DNA from: Planctomycetota bacterium
Lineage (GTDB): Bacteria > Planctomycetota > Planctomycetia > Planctomycetales > Planctomycetaceae
NCBI GenBank assembly: GCA_023429275.1
Contig: JAEYWB010000228.1
Location: forward strand, 1 to 5,628
Direction of reading: 5' to 3'
DNA: 5,628 nucleotides
Of the stretch, positions 1-5,099 are shown one piece after another (the first letter of the stretch is position 1; each line of letters begins with the position of its first letter). The position numbers and the translations under genes are program-made. Below the pieces are notes generated by a model. That model worked only from the letters and a program-made list of their open reading frames with translations, made no database searches and was not told the DNA's origin.

Positions 1-680
1 GGCCGGATGAAGTCGTCGAGTTCGAGACGACCCCCGAGGAAGAACAGCTCGTCAGCTTCGTCAAACGGGTCCTCCGCTCGACCGAGGAGGTCTGGACGGA
101 GCTGTTCCGCCAGGATGGCAGCCAGTACCAGCTCCCGAAGCTCGTCCTGTTCCGTGAGCGGACCCGCTCGGCCTGCGGTCTCGGCGAGTCGGCGATGGGG
201 CCGTTCTACTGCCCCGGGGACGAGAAGGTCTATCTCGACGTCGCTTTCTATGACGAGATGCGGGACAAGTTCATGGCCGACGGCGACTTCGCACAGGCGT
301 ACGTGATTGCCCACGAGGTCGGGCACCACGTACAGAACCTGACGGGGATCTCCGACAAGGTTCACCAGCGCCAGGGGCAGCCGGATTACAACCAGTACTC
401 CGTCAGGCTCGAGCTTCAGGCCGACTTCCTTGCGGGCGTCTGGGCGCATCATGCCAACAAAAAACATCGCATGCTCGAGGAGGGGGACGTCGAAGAGGCG
501 ATGAATGCGGCTGAGCAGATCGGCGACGACCGCCTGCAGAAGCGGTCGCGTGGCCAGGTCGTCCCCGATTCATTCACGCACGGCACCTCCGCACAGCGGG
601 TCCGGTGGTTCGTGAAGGGCCTGAAGTCCGGCCGGTTCAGCGATGGGGACACGTTCAGTGTCCGCTATGAGGATCTGTAG
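1..680 (+). CDS. Neutral zinc metallopeptidase, YpfJ/Zn_peptidase family (5' end outside window)
   Basis: Open from the window edge in the frame starting at base 3, giving 225 visible codons to a TAG stop. Seen: the family block ACGLGESAMGPFYCPGD (the C-G-x(5)-G-P-F-Y-C-P region, about visible residues 55-73), the zinc-binding HEVGHH at about 104-109 (His104 and His108 as ligands, Glu105 as catalytic base), ELQADFLAGVWAHH at 137-150, where an acidic residue probably supplies the third ligand, and the C-terminal THGTSAQRVRWF signature. These match the putative neutral zinc metallopeptidase family (Pfam PF04228, E. coli YpfJ). Family members are near 290 residues, so roughly 60 N-terminal residues, usually including a glycine-rich stretch and a membrane anchor, should lie to the left of the window. 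The ATG at 195 is internal, because conserved family sequence precedes it in frame. Physiological substrates of the family are essentially unknown. A terminator follows 78 bases after the stop, so the gene appears to end its transcript. Confidence 0.93.
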   Translation, partial: PDEVVEFETTPEEEQLVSFVKRVLRSTEEVWTELFRQDGSQYQLPKLVLFRERTRSACGLGESAMGPFYCPGDEKVYLDVAFYDEMRDKFMADGDFAQAYVIAHEVGHHVQNLTGISDKVHQRQGQPDYNQYSVRLELQADFLAGVWAHHANKKHRMLEEGDVEEAMNAAEQIGDDRLQKRSRGQVVPDSFTHGTSAQRVRWFVKGLKSGRFSDGDTFSVRYEDL

Positions 681-758
681 GGCCGTGAGAGCTATCCGGG
701 ACGCGTGCGAGTTGTTCCGATTTGAGGGAATGTCGGAAAAGGGACCGTGGCCATCTGG

Positions 759-777
759 CGCCTCAGCAGGCGTTTTT
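759..777 (+). terminator. Intrinsic terminator after the zinc peptidase gene
   Basis: Inverted repeat CGCCT (759-763), loop CAGC, AGGCG (768-772), followed directly by TTTTT (773-777). A GC-rich stem with a tetraloop and an uninterrupted T run is the classic rho-independent form. It lies 78 bases after the peptidase stop and would separate that gene from the methyltransferases downstream. The stem is short (5 bp), so efficiency is uncertain. Confidence 0.7.
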
Positions 778-790
778 GATTGACTCGTCT

Positions 791-816
791 CCCCTCGCGC
801 ACTCCCGGAGGGGTTT
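791..816 (+). terminator. Second GC-rich stem-loop, possible backup terminator
   Basis: CCCCTC (791-796) can pair with GAGGGG (808-813) across an 11-base loop, followed by only TTT (814-816). It lies 13 bases beyond the better terminator and could be a tandem partner or part of a downstream leader. In DNA this GC-rich a 6-bp stem can arise by chance, so the call is weak. Confidence 0.25.
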
Positions 817-1023
817 GCGGTTCCGAATCGAACGGGCGTATCGGCCGGCTCGGCTCAATTTCCGGTGATCGATCGGGCGATACTGGACGAGGCCCCCGCT
901 TCGCGACACAGTGGGGGAAACTCGTCGATCTCAGGCCGTCCGACCGCGAACCGACCCCGATCAAGGGGCGGGCCAGTGGGCGAGACGTCCCCCTCCGGAC
1001 ATCAGAGGCCAGGTCCCATCGTC

Positions 1024-1791
1024 ATGGAAGCCTCCGGCACCCTCCCTCCTCCCGTCGTTGTCCCGCTCCCGAACGGGCTGAAACTTGCCTTAAAGTCACG
1101 GCAGCAGCTTGGGTGCGCCAACTACATCATGAAGGAGATCTTCCGGAACGGCGCCTACAGCCGGCCCGGCTTCGAGCTCCGCCCGACGGACACGGTGGTC
1201 GACATCGGTGGAAACATCGGCCTCTTCGCGCTCTGGGCGGCACCGCAGGTCGCTCGGGTGGTGTCGGTCGAGCCGACGAACGTCGCCGAGTGCATGGAAG
1301 ACAGCCTCCGCCTCAACGGAATCAAGAACGTTACCGTTGTCCGCTGTGCGATCAGCGATCAGCCTGGAACCCTTGAGCTTCTCGAGTATCCCGGTTTCAA
1401 CGGCGTCACGCACGCCGCCGCTTTTCAGCCCGCCCGGTGGGGACAACGACTCATCAAGCTCCTGTGGCCGAAGGAGCAGCAGGCCCCGGTCAAGGTGGCT
1501 TGTCCGTGCCGAACCCTCGACGACGTCCTGCAGTCGGAGGGGATCGAGAAGGTCGACTTTCTGAAGGTCGACTGCGAAGGGGGAGAATACGCCCTGTTCG
1601 ATTCCGTCCGTGACGAGACGCTCGCCAGGATCTCCCGGATTGCCCTCGAGTTCCACGAGATTCATCCCTCTCATGACCACAGGCGGATCGTCAAACGGCT
1701 CGAGTCCGCCGGCTATAAGGTGGAGATTCACCGCACCTTGCTCGACCGATACCTGCTGCAGACCGGCATGCTCTGGGCGCGACGCGCCTGA
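1024..1791 (+). CDS. FkbM family SAM-dependent methyltransferase
   Basis: A 255-residue protein with the full FkbM domain (Pfam PF05050). Seen: motif I VVDIGGNIGLF at 58-68, which binds S-adenosylmethionine; SVEP at 81-84, with the acidic residue expected to contact the ribose; the SLRLNG segment (94-99) that usually follows in this family; and the hallmark KVDCEGGEY at 171-179, equivalent to the common KIDVEGxE. FkbM proteins are mostly O-methyltransferases acting on sugars, polyketides or other small molecules, and are common in surface polysaccharide loci; the substrate here is unknown. No signal peptide or membrane segment is seen, so it is probably cytoplasmic. I chose the ATG at 1024 because it leaves a normal short N-terminus; the in-frame ATG at 865 would add 53 low-complexity residues. 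Only a weak AGAGG about 15 bases upstream resembles a ribosome binding site. The next gene starts 42 bases after the stop on the same strand, so co-transcription is likely. Confidence 0.9.
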   Translation: MEASGTLPPPVVVPLPNGLKLALKSRQQLGCANYIMKEIFRNGAYSRPGFELRPTDTVVDIGGNIGLFALWAAPQVARVVSVEPTNVAECMEDSLRLNGIKNVTVVRCAISDQPGTLELLEYPGFNGVTHAAAFQPARWGQRLIKLLWPKEQQAPVKVACPCRTLDDVLQSEGIEKVDFLKVDCEGGEYALFDSVRDETLARISRIALEFHEIHPSHDHRRIVKRLESAGYKVEIHRTLLDRYLLQTGMLWARRA

Positions 1792-1833
1792 GCCTCTCTG
1801 ATCCGACCGCTTCCTTGAGACCTGGATTCCGCC

Positions 1834-2769
1834 ATGCCGTCCGGCCTCTTCCCGCCGCTCAATGACAACGAGGCCCTGATCTCGCTTCTGGCCGAGGCCT
1901 GCGGTGAGCCTCGCGAGACGGTGATCCGGAACCTGATCGAAGAGCTCGACCGCAGCGGCGCCAACGTCACGCGCGACGCCCGGGCGTTCGGACTGGAGCC
2001 GCACGTCTGGTCCGACAACATGGGGAAGTTCTACGAGAAGACCAAGGCGTTTCTCCCCGCCTGCGCCGTCTGGAACCGCAGCCCGCTCAAGAACGCCATG
2101 CGGCAGTGGATCGCGAAGTTCCTTAAGAAGGAAAAGCTGGAAGCCCCGCGTGTCCTTGCTTTCGGAGACGGAATGGGGTTTGACAGCGCCTTCCTGGCAT
2201 TGGCCGGCTGTCGGGTGACGTTCCTCGAGCCCTCAGACGACGCCGCGGCGTTCGGCGAAAAAGTCTTCACAATGAACGGCGTCAGCGTCTCGCGGGTGAC
2301 CAGCACCGACCAGATTGCCGCGGGGGAGTATGACGTCGTCATCTGCCTCGACGTCCTGGAGCATCTCCCGTCCCCGCCCGACATGGTTCGAGAATTCGCC
2401 AGGTGGCTTCGGCCCGGCGGCTTCCTGATCACCCACTCTCCGTTCTTTTTCGTCGAGCCCTATCAGCCGACTCACCTGGCGTCGAACCTCAAGTATTCAG
2501 GCGATGACCGGTTCTTTGTCGACGCCGGCCTCTACCTGCACGACGGGCGGTACTTCTGGGATCCGATCGCTCTTCGCAAGGGGGACGGTCCCTCACCGAA
2601 CCGCCGCACCGGCCTCCTGCGCCTGGGTCAGCCGCTGCTCTGGGCTGGCCGCTACGTCTACCCCGTCCACTCGTTCGTCGCGCGGCTCCTCTCGGGGGGC
2701 GAAGCTTCGTGGAAGCGGGAGCTTCAGGCTCTCCAGCGCTCCAGACCGGCAGGACAGCCGGTAAGATAA
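1834..2769 (+). CDS. Class I SAM-dependent methyltransferase, UbiG/Methyltransf_23-like
   Basis: A 311-residue protein with a Rossmann-type methyltransferase core in its middle third. Seen: motif I VLAFGDGMGFDS at 107-118, an acidic residue after strand 2 in FLEPS (Glu132), CLDVLEHLPSP at 171-181, which is the signature of UbiG-like and Methyltransf_23 proteins, and WLRPGGFL at 191-198. Motif I is slightly unusual: the acidic residue normally found two positions before the first glycine is Ala109. About 95 residues before the core and a 110-residue tail are not assignable by eye; the tail has an aromatic-rich part (210-235) that may form the acceptor pocket. The substrate is unknown. No export signal is seen. 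It starts 42 bases after the FkbM gene with no terminator between, so the two methyltransferases probably share a transcript. No strong ribosome binding site precedes the ATG. Ends with TAA. Confidence 0.88.
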   Translation: MPSGLFPPLNDNEALISLLAEACGEPRETVIRNLIEELDRSGANVTRDARAFGLEPHVWSDNMGKFYEKTKAFLPACAVWNRSPLKNAMRQWIAKFLKKEKLEAPRVLAFGDGMGFDSAFLALAGCRVTFLEPSDDAAAFGEKVFTMNGVSVSRVTSTDQIAAGEYDVVICLDVLEHLPSPPDMVREFARWLRPGGFLITHSPFFFVEPYQPTHLASNLKYSGDDRFFVDAGLYLHDGRYFWDPIALRKGDGPSPNRRTGLLRLGQPLLWAGRYVYPVHSFVARLLSGGEASWKRELQALQRSRPAGQPVR

Positions 2770-2829
2770 CCGTTTGTCATGGCTCGGGTTCGAGTTCAGT
2801 GCGTCTGGCGATCGCGGCCGATCTGGAAT

Positions 2830-2867
2830 CGCTGGCAGCAGTCCGTCGACTGATAGGCCGGCCAGCG
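2830..2867. repeat. 7-bp inverted repeat in the leader of the SGNH gene
   Basis: CGCTGGC (2830-2836) and GCCAGCG (2861-2867) are perfect complements separated by 24 bases. They lie in the 131-base gap before the SGNH hydrolase gene, about 34 bases upstream of its start. No T run follows, so it is not a standard terminator. It could be a leader structure or an operator dyad, or chance in GC-rich DNA. Confidence 0.25.
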
Positions 2868-2889
2868 TCGGCGAGGTGATCGCAACGAC

Positions 2890-2894
2890 GGGAG
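2890..2894 (+). promoter_or_regulatory. Ribosome binding site deciding the SGNH start
   Basis: GGGAG sits 6 bases before the ATG at 2901 but only 3 bases before the in-frame GTG at 2898. Normal Shine-Dalgarno spacing favours ATG at 2901. This is one of the few clear sites in the window. Confidence 0.6.
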
Positions 2895-2900
2895 ATCGTG

Positions 2901-3623
2901 ATGCCCCTTCATCGGAGGCAGGTCATGGCGGGCGCGATGGGGCTGGCGGCAACCGCCCTGGCGGGAAACGCCGAAGGAGCGGGAGAACCCGTAAAGCACC
3001 TTGTTCTGCTTGGCGACTCGATCTTCGATAACAAGGTCTACGTCGGGACCGGGCCGTCCGTGATCGAGCAGCTCCAGAAGAGTCTTCCGACGGGATGGAA
3101 GGGGACTCTCCGAGCGGTCGACGGCGACACGACAGACGACGTCGCAAGGCAGCTCGAGACCGTCCCGGCGGACGCGACGCACCTGTTTCTCAGCATCGGC
3201 GGCAACGATGCACTGGGCAACGCGAGCGTCCTGATGCAGCCGGTCAAGAGCGTCGCGGAGGGGGCCCTCAAGCTGGGGGATCTCCGCGACAAGTTCCGCC
3301 GCAGATACGAACAGATGATCGCCAGGGTCCTTGCGAAAAAGCTTCCGACGACGGTCTGCACGATCTACGACCCGAACTTCGCGATCCCCGTTCAGCAGCA
3401 ATCCTCGGTCGTCGGCCTGTGCGTCTACAACGACATCATCGTGAGGACCGCCGTCCGCCGCGGGGTGCCGGTCGTCGACCTCCGGACGCTGTTCGCGGGG
3501 CAGGAAGACTACGCGAACTCGATCGAGCCGGGCCCGTCTGGAGGTCGGAAGATCGTCGAGCGAATGATCGCCGTCGCCCGCGACCACGACTTCTCAAAGC
3601 CGCGGTGCGTGCTCTACGGGTGA
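2901..3623 (+). CDS. Exported SGNH/GDSL-type hydrolase family protein lacking the canonical catalytic histidine
   Basis: A 240-residue protein. Residues 1-27 look like an export signal: LHRRQV with twin arginines, then a small hydrophobic alanine/glycine segment and possible cleavage sites around residues 24-27, so Tat export is plausible. The SGNH blocks are: block I LLGDSIFDN at 36-44 (Ser40 as nucleophile), a probable block II glycine at 75 (VDGDTTDDV), and block III SIGGNDALGN at 98-107 (Gly101 and Asn102 for the oxyanion hole). Block V, where DxxH normally gives the catalytic Asp and His, aligns with EDYANSIEPGPSGGRKI (202-218), which has no histidine. The only later histidine, His229, is not in a DxxH context. 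Family members are esterases, lipases or carbohydrate deacetylases; substrate and even activity are open here. The start is set by GGGAG at 2890-2894. The gene converges on the DUF1080 gene with a 9-base gap. Confidence 0.82.
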   Translation: MPLHRRQVMAGAMGLAATALAGNAEGAGEPVKHLVLLGDSIFDNKVYVGTGPSVIEQLQKSLPTGWKGTLRAVDGDTTDDVARQLETVPADATHLFLSIGGNDALGNASVLMQPVKSVAEGALKLGDLRDKFRRRYEQMIARVLAKKLPTTVCTIYDPNFAIPVQQQSSVVGLCVYNDIIVRTAVRRGVPVVDLRTLFAGQEDYANSIEPGPSGGRKIVERMIAVARDHDFSKPRCVLYG

Positions 3624-3632
3624 TGCTGCTGC

Positions 3633-4337
3633 TTAAGGCAGCTCGCGGATTCGGAAGTTCCGGAACTCGACCGGTGAGCCTTCCGACTCGAGGCAGATGT
3701 ACCCGCTCTTCGGATCGGCGCCCGTCCCTCCCGAGACCTCTTCACCGTTGACCCACAGCCGCACTTCGCCGTTGATCGCGCGGACGTAGTAGTGGTTCCA
3801 CTCCGGCGAACCCTTGCTGAGGTTCTTCCGGGGAAAGCTCCGCTCGCCGCTCGGCGAGAGCGGGGGAAACGGCGTCAGCTTCACGCCGACCGGGAAGACG
3901 TCGCCGTTGGTCGAGAACCAGTCCCCCTTCTTTCCGGTCGACTTCTCGTATTTCTCGGCATAGCCGTGATCGAGGACCTGGACCTCGATCCCCTTCGGCA
4001 ACTGGTTGGGCTTCAGGACCGCGAGCGATTCCTCGGTCGTCCACATGAACACGCCCGAGTTACCCGCCGGCTTGAGATGCCGCCATTCGATGACGAGCTC
4101 GAGGTTCGTGTACTTCTTCTTCGTCCGGGCCACCCCGACCGGCGTCCCCTTGCAGTGGATGATTCCGTCTTTCGTCGACCACGTGTCCGGGTCACCGTTC
4201 ACGTTGACGAGGTCGTCGAATGTCAGCTCGACGAATCCGGGCTCGGTCCCGTCGATGGTCGCCTTCTTCGGCGCGTCCTGAGCGCCAGCAGATTGAACGA
4301 GACAGCAAAGCAGGAGAGCGACTGGAAACGGCTTCAT
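3633..4337 (-). CDS. Secreted DUF1080 protein (3-keto-disaccharide hydrolase family)
   Basis: A 234-residue protein. Residues 1-19 (MKPFPVALLLCCLVQSAGA) form a Sec signal peptide, with likely cleavage before Gln20. The mature part is a single DUF1080 domain (Pfam PF06439, concanavalin-like fold). Seen: EWRHLKPAGNSGVF at 84-97, LPKGIEVQVLDHGY at 113-126, SPEWNHYYV at 167-175, GEVRLWVNGEEVSGG at 180-194, and the end block GYICLESEGSPVEFRNFRI at 202-220ff. The family is annotated as 3-keto-disaccharide or 3-keto-glucoside hydrolase and is greatly expanded in Planctomycetota; a role in breaking down extracellular or periplasmic sugars is inferred. The frame extends 13 codons further upstream, but ATG 4337 is preferred: GAGG lies 7 bases before it and the signal peptide starts there. 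The complementary strand also carries a long open frame, which is a shadow. Upstream lie the terminator of the minus-strand methyltransferase and a dyad-rich region, so the gene probably has its own promoter. Confidence 0.92.
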   Translation of the reverse strand: MKPFPVALLLCCLVQSAGAQDAPKKATIDGTEPGFVELTFDDLVNVNGDPDTWSTKDGIIHCKGTPVGVARTKKKYTNLELVIEWRHLKPAGNSGVFMWTTEESLAVLKPNQLPKGIEVQVLDHGYAEKYEKSTGKKGDWFSTNGDVFPVGVKLTPFPPLSPSGERSFPRKNLSKGSPEWNHYYVRAINGEVRLWVNGEEVSGGTGADPKSGYICLESEGSPVEFRNFRIRELP

Positions 4338-4344
4338 CAGTGAA

Positions 4345-4348
4345 CCTC
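4345..4348 (-). promoter_or_regulatory. Ribosome binding site of the DUF1080 gene
   Basis: Read on the minus strand, GAGG lies 7 bases before the ATG at 4337, a normal Shine-Dalgarno spacing. It supports this start over the in-frame codon 13 codons upstream. Confidence 0.6.
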
Positions 4349-4375
4349 GGGGAATGCAATTTGGCCGTGACGGCA

Positions 4376-4406
4376 CTGTCGCATTCGTATCACGAACGTT
4401 CGACAG
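4376..4406. promoter_or_regulatory. 31-base imperfect dyad, candidate operator of the DUF1080 gene
   Basis: Outer arms CTGTCG (4376-4381) and CGACAG (4401-4406) enclose inner arms TTCGT (4384-4388) and ACGAA (4392-4396) around the centre ATC. That gives 11 complementary pairs, though the spacers between arms differ (2 and 4 bases), so the symmetry is imperfect. It overlaps the palindrome CGAACGTTCG at 4393-4402. It lies 38 to 69 bases upstream of the DUF1080 start. No T run follows, so an operator or leader hairpin is more likely than a terminator. No known regulator can be assigned. Confidence 0.35.
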
Positions 4407-4411
4407 GTGAA
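4384..4411 (-). promoter_or_regulatory. Weak sigma-70-like promoter candidate for the DUF1080 gene
   Basis: On the minus strand TTCACC (4411-4406, 4 of 6 matches to TTGACA) and TACGAA (4389-4384, a poor TATAAT match) are 16 bases apart, about 47 bases before the start codon. The candidate dyad covers the -10 and spacer, as expected for a repressor site. The match is poor and planctomycete promoters are poorly known, so this is only a suggestion. Confidence 0.18.
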
Positions 4412-4441
4412 ATGCTCAGGTCGGCTTTGAACGAACCTTCG
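4392..4441. repeat. Pair of near-identical 11-mers, ACGAACGTTCG and ACGAACCTTCG
   Basis: ACGAACGTTCG (4392-4402) and ACGAACCTTCG (4431-4441) differ at one base and start 39 bases apart, close to four helical turns. The first contains a perfect 10-base palindrome and the second a near-palindrome. Both lie in the short gap upstream of the DUF1080 gene, which suggests paired binding sites for a dimeric regulator. They resemble the half-sites of the Gram-positive LexA box but lack its four-base spacer. Confidence 0.3.
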
Positions 4442-4442
4442 G

Positions 4443-4468
4443 AAAATGAAACCTCCTCGCGAGGAGGT
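4443..4468 (-). terminator. Intrinsic terminator of the glycosyltransferase-methyltransferase transcript
   Basis: The palindrome ACCTCCTCGCGAGGAGGT (4451-4468) is perfect over 18 bases and folds as a 7-bp GC-rich stem with loop CGCG. On the minus strand it is followed by TTCATTTT (4450-4443), a T-rich tail. It starts 4 bases after the methyltransferase stop. On the plus strand no T run follows, so termination in the minus direction is the natural reading. Confidence 0.7.
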
Positions 4469-4472
4469 CGCG

Positions 4473-5099
4473 TCATGTTGGCCGCGGGTTCAGGCGGGGC
4501 CGGGCCAGGAACGCGGCGTAGTCCATGAAGCCGCTGCGGAACTCTTCGGCCTGGTGAATCTCGAACGAGCCTTCGAGCAGCCGGGCGTATCCCTCCGGCC
4601 GGCGGATGATCCCGCCAACGTCGAGCCGATGGACCGCGCGGCCGATCAGGTTCCAGGATCCGCGGGCCGGAATGTCCTCCCACATGAGGAGCCTTCCCTC
4701 CGGACGCAGGACGCGAGCCGCCTCCTTCAGAACGTGTGCAGCGTCAACATCCGGCAGGTGGTGGATGACTCCCGAGAGGAGGACGGCATCGAACGAGGTG
4801 TCCGGTAGTGCGAGCTTCCGGGCATCCATGACGGCGAAGCGGTGCCCCGGCGACTTCTGGAGGGCGCGCCGGATGAACGGGGCCTGAATGTCGACGCCCA
4901 GATAGCTCGCGGCCGCGAAGACCGGCGCGTGGATTCCGGACCCGCAGCCGAGGTCGAGGACCGACTCCGGAGCGGTCGGAAACGTCCGCCGGATCAGCGC
5001 GTGATGCTCCCGGAACCCTCCCTCGACCGCGCTTCGCGCCAGGTCGGAAAACCGGGGGCGGGCGGCAAGCGACTCGACGAGCTGACCGAAGCGGTTCAC
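4473..5099 (-). CDS. Class I SAM-dependent methyltransferase, Methyltransf_11-like
   Basis: A 208-residue protein. Seen: motif I VLDLGCGSG at 47-55, the acidic residue after strand 2 in YLGVD (Asp70), MDARKLALPD at 91-100 (Asp92, adenine-contact region), FDAVLLSGVIHHLPD at 103-117, and EAARVLRPEGRLLMWED at 126-142. This is the common Methyltransf_11 core with almost nothing added, so the substrate cannot be guessed. It is probably cytoplasmic. The frame stays open 98 codons further upstream, but that part lies across the preceding gene in another frame. The chosen start is the GTG at 5099-5097, which shares GTGA with the stop of the upstream glycosyltransferase and has purine-rich AAGGA just before it; no in-frame ATG occurs before residue 91, inside the SAM-binding core. 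The overlap implies translational coupling and suggests the enzyme modifies a product of that glycosyltransferase, or its lipid or sugar acceptor. A strong terminator follows. Confidence 0.88.
   Translation of the reverse strand: MNRFGQLVESLAARPRFSDLARSAVEGGFREHHALIRRTFPTAPESVLDLGCGSGIHAPVFAAASYLGVDIQAPFIRRALQKSPGHRFAVMDARKLALPDTSFDAVLLSGVIHHLPDVDAAHVLKEAARVLRPEGRLLMWEDIPARGSWNLIGRAVHRLDVGGIIRRPEGYARLLEGSFEIHQAEEFRSGFMDYAAFLARPRLNPRPT

Larger units (their letters stand above)
681..1023. other. 343-base stretch without a convincing gene
   Basis: Lies between the zinc peptidase stop and the chosen FkbM start. It holds the two stem-loops at 759-816 and nothing else I can name. The methyltransferase frame stays open back to an ATG at 865, but the extra 53 residues are rich in Ser, Gly, Arg and Pro and unlike any FkbM N-terminus. 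No clear sigma-70 type promoter stands out; GATACT near 879 is a poor -10 candidate with no good -35. The methyltransferase promoter is probably here but cannot be placed. Confidence 0.6.

Noticed and set aside
865..1023. N-terminal extension of the FkbM methyltransferase from ATG 865
   Set aside because: The extra 53 residues are low-complexity Ser/Gly/Arg/Pro sequence with no family resemblance; the ATG at 1024 gives a normal FkbM length.
1096..2004. 302-residue minus-strand open frame across both tandem methyltransferases
   Set aside because: It runs antisense over two genes with clear SAM-binding motifs, and its composition (Arg, Asp, Glu, Leu, Gly) is typical of a mirror frame.
3628..3642. 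GCTGC-TTAAG-GCAGC stem-loop between the convergent genes, considered as a bidirectional terminator
   Set aside because: The stem is only 5 bp, overlaps the DUF1080 stop codon, and has no T run on either strand.
3838..3870. GC-rich stem-loop (CTCGCCG/CGGCGAG) inside the DUF1080 gene, encoding a PFPPLSPSGERS stretch, considered as an inserted palindromic repeat element
   Set aside because: From memory of the family, homologues carry a similar TPF-x(n)-RSFP segment here, so it is probably ordinary coding sequence; a loop a residue or two longer does not require an insertion.
3792..4343. 183-residue open frame opposite the DUF1080 gene
   Set aside because: Shadow of the real gene in GC-rich DNA: rich in Arg and Leu, no recognisable motif, and the minus strand carries clear family signatures.
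4393..4402. CGAACGTTCG as a LexA (SOS) box
   Set aside because: The Gram-positive-type LexA box is CGAAC-N4-GTTCG; here the half-sites overlap with no spacer, and no SOS gene is nearby.
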